A DNA stretch of 5,480 nucleotides from JANWZL01 sp037445185 (GTDB taxonomy: Bacteria; Pseudomonadota; Gammaproteobacteria; Burkholderiales; Thiobacillaceae), in NCBI GenBank assembly GCA_037445185.1, contig JBBIKZ010000144.1, forward strand, positions 1 through 5,480, read 5' to 3'. Under the pieces are notes generated by a model. The model saw only the letters and a program-made list of their open reading frames with translations, was not told the origin of the DNA and ran no database searches. Shown here one piece after another: positions 1-5,480 of this stretch. A program made the position numbers and the translations under genes. The first letter of the stretch is position 1, and every line of letters starts with the position of its first letter.

Positions 1-1
1 G

Positions 2-1213
2 TCAGATGTTCTGCCGCAGCGCCTCCACCACCGGGATGCGGCGGACCCTCAGCGCCGGCAGGAGGGCGGCCGTGACGGTGGCGATCAAACCGATGGCGGC
101 TGCGCTTGCCACCACCGTCGACGTCAGGGCGATGCGCGCCGTGTAGGGCAGGTCGGAGTTGGGCGGTGGCGGCATGGGGATCCCCACCTGCGAGATCGCC
201 AGCGCCAACGCAACGCCCAGTAACGTGCCGATCAGGGCGCCGAGGGCGCCGATGACGAGGTTCTCCGCCAGGATCAGCGCGAAGACCCGGCCGGAGCGGT
301 TGCCCAGGGCCATCATGGTGCCGAACTCGCCGACACGCTCGTGGATGCTCATGTTCACGCTGTTGGCCACGGACAGCAGCACCATGACCAGGATGATCAG
401 GCGCAGTACCCCGAACTGGGCGTCGTACATCTCGACGGTCTGGGTGTAGAACTCGTTGAGCTCGAGCCAGGTGGCGATCTCCAGCCCTTTCACTTCCGGT
501 CTGACGCCCAAGGCGGCGGCGACCCTGGCGGTATCCTCAGTGTGCTCCAACAGCACGACCAGGGTATTGATGCCGTCGGTGGTCAGCAGCTCCTGAGCGG
601 CGGCCAGCGGGATGCGTACGGCGCGCGCATCGTATTCCTTGGAGAAGGTCTGGAACACGCCCACGACCTGAAATTCCATGCTGTTGAGCGCCCCTTCGGG
701 GGTGTTGAGCACCAGGGTCGCCCAGTCACCGGGTGCCAGCTTGAGGGCCTGGGCGAGGCCCGCGCCGAGCATGATGCCGTATCGATCCGTCGCCTCCAGG
801 GCTCGCCCGGCGGTGATCACCAGGCTGGTGCCGAGTGCGCGCTCGCCCTGTGGCTCCACGCCTTCACCGACGATGGGCAGGTCGGAGCGGCCGTTGTTGA
901 GCAGACCGGTCAGATAAAGCCGGCCCATGACGGCGCGCACGCCTGGGATGGCGGCGGCCGCCTGCCGCACGGGCTGGGGATCGCCGATCAGGTATTTCTC
1001 CGGGCTGCGCGTGCCACGCTCGAAGTAACCCGCGGGGGCGAGCTGCAAGTGACCGGACTGGGAGTGGATCAACAGTTCCGCCAGCTGCCGGTAGATGTCG
1101 TGCACGAAGCCACCGCTGAGGATGAGGCCCACCGTGCCGATGACGATGACGGTGAGCGTCATCGCGGTGCGCTGTTTGTGGCGGAACACGTTGCGCAGGG
1201 CCAGCTTCCACAT
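2..1213 (-). CDS. FtsX/MacB-type ABC transporter permease (LolC/LolE-like), second of a pair
   Basis: This 403-residue permease is a paralogue of the gene just upstream. It has a basic N-terminus MWKLALRNVFRHKQRT, TM1 at about 17-37, a periplasmic domain at about 38-265, TM2 at about 267-289, TM3 at about 309-340 and TM4 at about 361-386. Conserved parts are HERVGEFGTMMALGNRSGRV (291-310) after TM2, the loop ISQVGIPMPPPP (340-351) and the tail PALRVRRIPVVEALRQN (386-402). The same open frame runs upstream to 1837, but that extension is His/Arg/Pro-rich, lies inside the first permease gene and has no family features. The ATG at 1213 is preferred because it gives the canonical N-terminus and has GGTGAGG six nt upstream, overlapping the first permease's stop. 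The stop TGA is at 4-2, so the gene is complete at the window edge. The 8-nt gap points to translational coupling and to a heterodimer with its neighbour. No Walker motifs are present; the ATPase partner is probably encoded next, outside the window. Confidence 0.88.
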   Translation of the reverse strand: MWKLALRNVFRHKQRTAMTLTVIVIGTVGLILSGGFVHDIYRQLAELLIHSQSGHLQLAPAGYFERGTRSPEKYLIGDPQPVRQAAAAIPGVRAVMGRLYLTGLLNNGRSDLPIVGEGVEPQGERALGTSLVITAGRALEATDRYGIMLGAGLAQALKLAPGDWATLVLNTPEGALNSMEFQVVGVFQTFSKEYDARAVRIPLAAAQELLTTDGINTLVVLLEHTEDTARVAAALGVRPEVKGLEIATWLELNEFYTQTVEMYDAQFGVLRLIILVMVLLSVANSVNMSIHERVGEFGTMMALGNRSGRVFALILAENLVIGALGALIGTLLGVALALAISQVGIPMPPPPNSDLPYTARIALTSTVVASAAAIGLIATVTAALLPALRVRRIPVVEALRQNI

Positions 1214-1219
1214 GCTCGG

Positions 1220-1226
1220 CCTCACC
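1220..1226 (-). promoter_or_regulatory. Ribosome binding site of the second permease, overlapping the upstream stop
   Basis: On the minus strand GGTGAGG sits six nt before the ATG at 1213 and contains the TGA stop of the first permease (1224-1222). This decides the start against the much longer open frame to 1837 and suggests that translation of the two permeases is coupled. Confidence 0.65.
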
Positions 1227-2466
1227 GGTTGCGGCGCAGGGCGTCGACGATGACCAGTCGCGATGCCCGCCAGGCCGGATAGACACTGGCCAGCCAGGTG
1301 GTGATGACGGCTAGCAGCAGGGCCTCGACGACGATGCGGGGGGTGACGATGATGGCGGCGGTGAAGCCGCGCGACATGCCGGGCGAGGGTGGCATGGGGA
1401 TGCCGACATGGGAGATGAGCTCGGCCAGGGCATAACCGACGACGATGCCCACCCCGCCGCCGAGCACGCCCAGGGTCGTGCCCTCGATCAGGAACAGCCC
1501 CAAAACCCGCCGGCGTCGCGCGCCCAGGGCCATGGCGGTGCCGATCTCGACGGTGCGTTCCATCACGTTCATGGTCATGGTGTTGGTGATGCCGATGAGG
1601 ATGATGGTGGCGATGATGAGCTTGACCACGTCGATCTGGCGGCTCAGGAGCTCTACCGTCTTGTTGTAGAAATCCGCCAGCCGGTGCCAGGGGGTGATCT
1701 CGAAACCCTTGAGCGAAGGCTGCTCGAGCAGCATGGCATGGACGGCATCGGTCCGGTCGGTGTCGTGCACGGACACCACCCACACATGGGCACCGGACAC
1801 ACGCAGCAGGCGGCGGGCCAGATCGATGGGCACCCACAACATGGTGTCGTCGTAAGCCTTCATGGACGTGGAGGCGAGCCCTTGGATACGGGCCTCGACC
1901 GCGTTGATGCCGCCGCTGGCGGTGTTCGTCAGCAGCACCACGCGGTCGTCGACGCCGACGCCGAGGTTGGCCGCCAGACCGGTGCCGATTAGGATCCCTT
2001 CCGCATCACCGGGTTTGAGGTTGGCCCCTTCGGGGATGATCAGATAGAGCAGGGAGGGGTCACGCGCCTGGTCGACCCCCATGGCCAGGAAGGTGAGCGT
2101 CGTGTCGCCATGACTGATTAGGCCGTTGAGGTTGATGCGGGGGGCGATGGCGCGTATGGCCGGATCGCCTTCCAGCTCGGTGAGACCGGGCACGCTGGCC
2201 GGCAGCAGATAGGCGAAGGGGTCGGACTGTCCGTCGCGGTGGTAGCCGGGTTTGACCACCTGGATGTGGCCGATCTGGGTGACCGCAGTGCCCTCGCGGC
2301 TGGCCCAGAAGATCCACTCGATGAAACCGCCGGCGAGCATCATGGCGATGACGCCGAAGGCGATGGCCAGGATGGCCACACCGCTGCGCCTGCGCTGGCG
2401 CAGGGTGTTGCGCAGGGCGATGCGCAGGAGGACGCCGTATGCCGTCAGGCGCAGGCCAACTGTCAC
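1222..2466 (-). CDS. FtsX/MacB-type ABC transporter permease (LolC/LolE-like), first of a pair
   Basis: This 414-residue inner-membrane permease has the four-helix plan of the FtsX/MacB superfamily. There is a basic cytoplasmic N-terminus (LRIALRNTLRQRRRSG, about 14-29), TM1 at about 29-54, a large periplasmic domain at about 55-278, TM2 at about 279-301, TM3 at about 321-349 and TM4 at about 372-396. The segment MERTVEIGTAMALGARRRRV (302-321) is the typical post-TM2 cytoplasmic signature, and YPAWRASRLVIVDALRRN (396-413) is the typical FtsX tail. No ATPase domain is fused, so a separate NBD is needed. The start is GTG at 2466-2464, with a weak GGGG ribosome site six nt upstream; no ATG lies in frame between the prsT stop and the conserved N-terminus. 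It follows prsT after 54 nt that hold no terminator. Family members extract lipoproteins (LolCDE), export peptides or drugs (MacB), or regulate wall hydrolases (FtsEX). The substrate here is unknown, but length and single FtsX domain are closest to LolC/E. Confidence 0.88.
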   Translation of the reverse strand: MTVGLRLTAYGVLLRIALRNTLRQRRRSGVAILAIAFGVIAMMLAGGFIEWIFWASREGTAVTQIGHIQVVKPGYHRDGQSDPFAYLLPASVPGLTELEGDPAIRAIAPRINLNGLISHGDTTLTFLAMGVDQARDPSLLYLIIPEGANLKPGDAEGILIGTGLAANLGVGVDDRVVLLTNTASGGINAVEARIQGLASTSMKAYDDTMLWVPIDLARRLLRVSGAHVWVVSVHDTDRTDAVHAMLLEQPSLKGFEITPWHRLADFYNKTVELLSRQIDVVKLIIATIILIGITNTMTMNVMERTVEIGTAMALGARRRRVLGLFLIEGTTLGVLGGGVGIVVGYALAELISHVGIPMPPSPGMSRGFTAAIIVTPRIVVEALLLAVITTWLASVYPAWRASRLVIVDALRRNR

Positions 2467-2520
2467 ATCAGACCCCGACGTCAGCAGGCCAGCGTCGTTG
2501 GCGCGGGTGGGCCGGACGGG

Positions 2521-5316
2521 TCACAGTTTGTCCAACAAGGCCCTGGCCTCAGCCAATTCCGGGAAGTTGCGCCCGCTCTGGAGGATGCGCGTGAGCTCCT
2601 GCCTGGCCAATTCGCGTTGGCCGGTCTGCGCCAGGGCGACGGCATAGTGGTAACGGAAGGTGTCCGCCTCCGGCACCTTGTCGAGTGCCTGGCGGATGAG
2701 TTCCAGCCCCTTGGCGGCCTGATTCTGACCGACCAGGATCCAGCCCAGGGTGTCGAGTGCGGTGGCCGACTGGGGGGCGAGTTGCAGCGCGCGCTGAGCC
2801 GTGGCGAGCGCCCGTCCGTCGCCCGTGCGCTGGTAGAGCACCGCCAGATTGTTGAGCAGGATTGGGTTGTCCGGGGTTTCGCGCAGGAGCGCTTCGTACT
2901 GGGCGATGGCAGCCCGGTTGTCCCCCGTGAGCATCTTGTATTCGGCGAAGTAGGCTCGTGCGGCACGGTCTCGGGGGTGGGCGCCGAGCCAGCGGTTGAG
3001 CTCCTGATCGGCCTGGGCGGTGTTGCCTGTGGCCAGGAGGGCGCGATGCAGCATGATCAGGGTGCCGGTATGCCCGCCACGCGCCAGGGCCTGGCGGTAG
3101 GCCGGGATGGCCAAGGCCGGTTTGCCCTGCGCCATGTGGACGGCGCCTTCACGATCATAGCCTATGGGGGAGTCCGGATGGCGTGCCTGGATCTGGCGGA
3201 TGCGGGCCAGGGCCGCATCCGGTCTTTTGTCCTGCACGTCGAGTTGGATGAGGGCATCCAGTGCCTGGACATGGCCGCGTTCCGTCGCCACGGCCTTTTC
3301 CAGGCTGTCTCGGGCCTCGCGTGTGCGTTTGGCCGCCAACTGCGCCAGACCCAACCGGTAGAGCAGTTCAGGGTTGTCGGGGGCGAGGCGCAGGGCCTTT
3401 CCCAGCGAGACCATGCTCGCGGTGGCGTCGCCGGCGGCAAGCTGGGCTTGGGCCAGCAAGGCAAAGGCCTGGGCACTGTCCGGGGTGGCCTGGGTCAGGG
3501 CAGTGGCGATTTCCAGCGCCTCCTTGGTCCGCTTGTTGGCCAGATGGTGCTGCACCAGGCGCGCGCGCGGGGCATAGGCCCTGGCGTCCGCCCGCGCAGC
3601 CTTCTCCAGCCACTGCACGGATTCCTTCTCGTTGCCTTGGCCTGCAGTGAGGTCGGCCAGCGCCAGCATGGCGCGGGTGTTGTTCTTGTCCTGTGCCAGG
3701 ATGGCTTCGAAGCGCTTGCGCGCCGCCGCCGGATTCTTGTCCTCCACGTCGAGCCGCGCCAGGCTTAAGGCGGCAGGGAAGAAGTCGGGTTGCAGAGACA
3801 GGGCCTGTTGCAGCGTCTCCCTGGCCGCTTTCCTGTCCTGCTTGCCCAGATAGGCGGCTGCCCGCAGCTGCAGGATCACCGGGTTGTCCGGAAACAGCTT
3901 GGCCAGCGTCGCGGTCTGCGCCAGGGCCTGGTCGAACTCCTTGCGCTGCATGTGCAGCAGGGTGAGCGCGAGATCGGCCCTGCCCTGGGTTCGCCCAGCC
4001 AGTGCGGCTTGCTCGAGTTCGCTCATGGCCCGGTCCACCTCACCCTGGGCGAGGTGCCCCCTGACCCGCAGGTCGAGCAGCTGCGTGCTGTCCGGTTGCA
4101 GAGCGCTCGCCCGATCCAGGAGGGCCATGGCCTTGTCATGCTCGCGCTTGCGCATGTGCAGCTCGGCGGCCAGGGCGAGGACCTTGACGTCGTTCGGGTG
4201 CCGTTTGAGCAGAGACGGGATGATCTCCTCGGCGCCCTTGATGTCGCCCATCCGCAGCCGGCCGGCGGCGACCAGACGGGCGGCATCCATGTTCTCCGGC
4301 AGGCGTGCGTAGACCTTTTCCGCGCTCTTGCGGGTCTGCTCGTGGTTGCCCAGGCGTTCGTTGATCATGGCCTGGATCAGCAGCGAGGGCAGATGGTCCG
4401 GACTCAGGCGCAACACCTGCAGGATCGCGGTGTTCGCGGCGTCGAGATTGCCTCGCGTCAGTTCGAAGACGGCGCGGGCGTATTTGACCACGGGCGAGCC
4501 CGGCGCTGCAGCCTCTGCGGCCTTGAGGGCCTTGTCCGCACCGTTCAGCGCGTCCTGCGCCCCAGGCGTACCGCCGCGCCTCATGAGCAGCTTGGCGATG
4601 GACAGATGCGCCAGATACTCGCCCGGATTGTTGGCCGTGATCCGGTGGTAGATGGCCAGGGCCTCGTCGATCTTGCCGGCCGAGGCGAGCAAATTCGCCT
4701 TGTAGTAGAGGGCCTCGCGCAGTTTGGCGTCCCGCGCTAGCGCGGCATCGAGCAGGCTCATGGCCTGCTCGGTCTGCCCGGTCTCACGGGCGGCGATGGC
4801 CCTAGCGAAGAGCAGCTCGGGGTTCTGCGGCTCGCTGGCATCGCCAGCGGCCAGCTCGCGCTGGGCGGCTGCCGGGTCGCCCAGATGGAGATGGGCGCGC
4901 GCGCGATAGGCATGCGTGGCCGCCAGCGAGGCCGGGCCCTGGGTGGGTAGCGGTCTGATTTCCTCGAGGAGCCTGGCATGCGCCCCCATCGCCAGCAGCA
5001 GCCTGGCCTGCAGCGGCATCAACTGGTCGGCAGGTGCGCCCAGCTCGCGCGCCTTGGCGAATTCCTTCTCGGCAGACGCGAACTCGCCCATTTCCAGATA
5101 GGCCTGGCCCAGCAGCATGCGCGCCGTGTGGTCATCCGGCGCCTGCTGAATGGCCGATTTGAGCTCGACGACCGCGGCCTTGTAATCCTGCTTCGCCAGG
5201 TAAGCCCTGGCCGATTCGACCAGATCGGCGGGAGACTTCTGACTGCACCCCCCTAGACCGGCCAAGGCCAGGGACAACAGGGCCAGATGGAGGAATGCTC
5301 TGAAAGTACTTCTCAT
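2521..5316 (-). CDS. prsT: PEP-CTERM system TPR-repeat lipoprotein PrsT
   Basis: This 931-residue protein starts with a lipoprotein signal peptide: Arg at 2 and 6, a Leu/Ala-rich core at about 8-20, and lipobox L21-G22-G23-C24. Ser25 at +2 favours sorting to the outer membrane. From about residue 28 to the end it is almost wholly tetratricopeptide repeats, roughly 20-25 units, for example LNNLAVLYQRTGD near 821-833 and ALDTLGWILVGQ near 853-864. Length, the N-terminal pattern (SARAYLAKQDYKAAVVELK) and the tail at 915-931 (GRNFPE...EARALLDKL) are what I know of PrsT (TIGR02917). That family occurs only in exosortase/PEP-CTERM genomes that also encode the PrsK kinase and PrsR regulator; its exact role is unproven, probably protein-protein scaffolding in the envelope. 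The ATG is supported by AGGAG six nt upstream and by the signal peptide directly after it. It is likely the first gene of an operon with the two permeases. A generic TPR lipoprotein is the alternative, but the end-to-end match makes this less likely. Confidence 0.9.
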   Translation of the reverse strand: MRSTFRAFLHLALLSLALAGLGGCSQKSPADLVESARAYLAKQDYKAAVVELKSAIQQAPDDHTARMLLGQAYLEMGEFASAEKEFAKARELGAPADQLMPLQARLLLAMGAHARLLEEIRPLPTQGPASLAATHAYRARAHLHLGDPAAAQRELAAGDASEPQNPELLFARAIAARETGQTEQAMSLLDAALARDAKLREALYYKANLLASAGKIDEALAIYHRITANNPGEYLAHLSIAKLLMRRGGTPGAQDALNGADKALKAAEAAAPGSPVVKYARAVFELTRGNLDAANTAILQVLRLSPDHLPSLLIQAMINERLGNHEQTRKSAEKVYARLPENMDAARLVAAGRLRMGDIKGAEEIIPSLLKRHPNDVKVLALAAELHMRKREHDKAMALLDRASALQPDSTQLLDLRVRGHLAQGEVDRAMSELEQAALAGRTQGRADLALTLLHMQRKEFDQALAQTATLAKLFPDNPVILQLRAAAYLGKQDRKAARETLQQALSLQPDFFPAALSLARLDVEDKNPAAARKRFEAILAQDKNNTRAMLALADLTAGQGNEKESVQWLEKAARADARAYAPRARLVQHHLANKRTKEALEIATALTQATPDSAQAFALLAQAQLAAGDATASMVSLGKALRLAPDNPELLYRLGLAQLAAKRTREARDSLEKAVATERGHVQALDALIQLDVQDKRPDAALARIRQIQARHPDSPIGYDREGAVHMAQGKPALAIPAYRQALARGGHTGTLIMLHRALLATGNTAQADQELNRWLGAHPRDRAARAYFAEYKMLTGDNRAAIAQYEALLRETPDNPILLNNLAVLYQRTGDGRALATAQRALQLAPQSATALDTLGWILVGQNQAAKGLELIRQALDKVPEADTFRYHYAVALAQTGQRELARQELTRILQSGRNFPELAEARALLDKL

Positions 5317-5322
5317 CGTTTG

Positions 5323-5327
5323 CTCCT
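5323..5327 (-). promoter_or_regulatory. Ribosome binding site of prsT
   Basis: On the minus strand AGGAG lies six nt before the ATG at 5316. It is a strong Shine-Dalgarno match at good spacing and fixes the start that begins the lipoprotein signal peptide. Confidence 0.8.
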
Positions 5328-5330
5328 GAA

Positions 5331-5355
5331 GGGGGGGATAGGGGGCGGGCGAGGG
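5331..5355 (+). other. Four-run G tract (G-quadruplex motif) on the template strand just upstream of the prsT ribosome site
   Basis: The plus strand has G7 (5331-5337), ATA, G5 (5341-5345), C, G3 (5347-5349), CGA, G3 (5353-5355). This fits the canonical motif of four runs of at least three G with loops of 1-7 nt. Because prsT is transcribed from the minus strand, the G-rich strand is the template and the mRNA leader is C-rich. The run ends four nt before AGGAG. The motif is seen directly; folding and any effect on transcription are inference. Confidence 0.5.
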
Positions 5356-5383
5356 CGACGCGACATGCCGCCCGATGCGGTTT

Positions 5384-5398
5384 TGCCGGCGTCCGGCA
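5384..5398. repeat. Short perfect hairpin in the prsT leader
   Basis: TGCCGG and CCGGCA form a perfect 6-bp stem around a 3-nt loop, about 68 nt upstream of the prsT ATG. On the minus strand it is followed by AAAACC and on the plus strand by GGGTCT, so it has no U tract on either strand and is not an intrinsic terminator. It may be leader structure or chance in GC-rich DNA. Confidence 0.3.
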
Positions 5399-5422
5399 GG
5401 GTCTCGCTGTCACGGTGTCTGT

Positions 5423-5446
5423 TTCAACCTAAAAACCTCAGTTGAA
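5423..5446. repeat. Inverted repeat TTCAAC-N12-GTTGAA, candidate operator upstream of prsT
   Basis: Two perfect 6-nt arms (TTCAAC at 5423-5428 and GTTGAA at 5441-5446) flank an A/T-rich 12-nt centre, about 107 nt upstream of the prsT ATG. Centre-to-centre spacing is 18 nt, close to two helical turns, as for a dimeric regulator. The spacer also holds part of a short direct repeat, AACCT at 5426-5430 and 5434-5438. It is the most A/T-rich stretch of an otherwise very GC-rich leader, so it could also overlap a promoter. No regulator can be assigned from sequence; PrsR is a natural candidate only because of the gene it precedes. Confidence 0.35.
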
Positions 5447-5448
5447 CG

Positions 5449-5460
5449 CGCCCGAAGGCG
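5449..5460 (-). repeat. Small UUCG-tetraloop hairpin at the upstream end of the leader
   Basis: Read on the minus strand this is CGCC-TTCG-GGCG, a 4-bp GC stem with a cUUCGg loop, which is unusually stable in RNA. No T run follows directly, although five T occur about 12 nt further on. It could be the remains of a terminator for an upstream gene or leader structure; whether it is transcribed is unknown. Confidence 0.25.
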
Positions 5461-5480
5461 GGTTTGTGCGTGTGGGGGGC

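Noticed and set aside
341..1282. Plus-strand open frame of 313 codons antisense to the second permease
   Set aside because: The translation is rich in His, Asp, Gly and Gln with no domain, and it is fully explained as the complement of permease codons.
1214..1837. Upstream extension of the second permease's open frame (611 codons in total)
   Set aside because: The extension is a His/Arg/Pro-rich shadow inside the first permease gene. The ATG at 1213 has a ribosome site and begins the canonical permease N-terminus.
2467..2520. Possible terminator or regulatory element between prsT and the first permease
   Set aside because: Only a weak 4-bp stem (GCCA/TGGC) is visible, without a T run; the spacer looks like simple read-through sequence.
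2239..3768. Plus-strand open frame of 509 codons antisense to prsT and the first permease
   Set aside because: It spans two convincing minus-strand genes and their spacer, and its translation is Gly/Gln/Arg-rich without a recognisable domain. Long antisense frames are expected in GC-rich coding DNA.
3790..4740. Plus-strand open frame of 316 codons antisense to prsT
   Set aside because: It lies wholly inside the TPR array and has no family features; it is a composition shadow.
5358..5375. Possible sigma-54 promoter (GG-N10-GC on the minus strand)
   Set aside because: Only the GG and GC pairs with correct spacing are present (5373-5372 and 5361-5360). The surrounding TGGCAC and TTGCA positions do not match, so it is likely chance in GC-rich DNA.
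5132..5413. Minus-strand open frame of 93 codons across the prsT start
   Set aside because: It is out of frame with prsT, covers its signal-peptide region and leader, and has no recognisable features.
5396..5424. Possible sigma-70 promoter using TTGAAA on the minus strand
   Set aside because: TTGAAA resembles a -35 box, but the hexamer 17 nt downstream (AGACCC) is a poor -10, so no promoter is called.

Overview
The window reads as part of one minus-strand operon from a GC-rich Gram-negative bacterium. The lead gene encodes a lipoprotein with a clear lipobox and a Ser at +2, which implies an outer membrane, and its full-length architecture matches PrsT, the TPR lipoprotein of the PEP-CTERM/exosortase system. 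Together with the base composition this suggests a Pseudomonadota member, probably beta- or gammaproteobacterial. The species cannot be named from this sequence.

Layout, in the direction of transcription (right to left): 5480-5317 is a noncoding leader or promoter region with an inverted repeat, two small hairpins and a G-run tract. 5316-2521 is the PrsT-like lipoprotein (931 aa). A 54-nt spacer without a terminator follows. 2466-1222 is an FtsX/MacB-type ABC exporter permease (414 aa, GTG start). Only 8 nt later, 1213-2 is a second, paralogous permease (403 aa), whose stop codon lies at the window edge. The plus strand carries no gene I would support; its long open frames are antisense shadows of these GC-rich genes.

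How the genes may work together: the two permeases have the one-FtsX-domain-each plan and lengths of a LolC/LolE-type heterodimer, which would need an ATPase that is not in this window and is probably the next gene past position 1. PrsT is known as a marker of genomes that export PEP-CTERM proteins and build the associated exopolysaccharide. Its apparent co-transcription with a LolCE-like exporter raises the idea of a dedicated lipoprotein or envelope-trafficking module linked to that system. That link is inference from gene order only.
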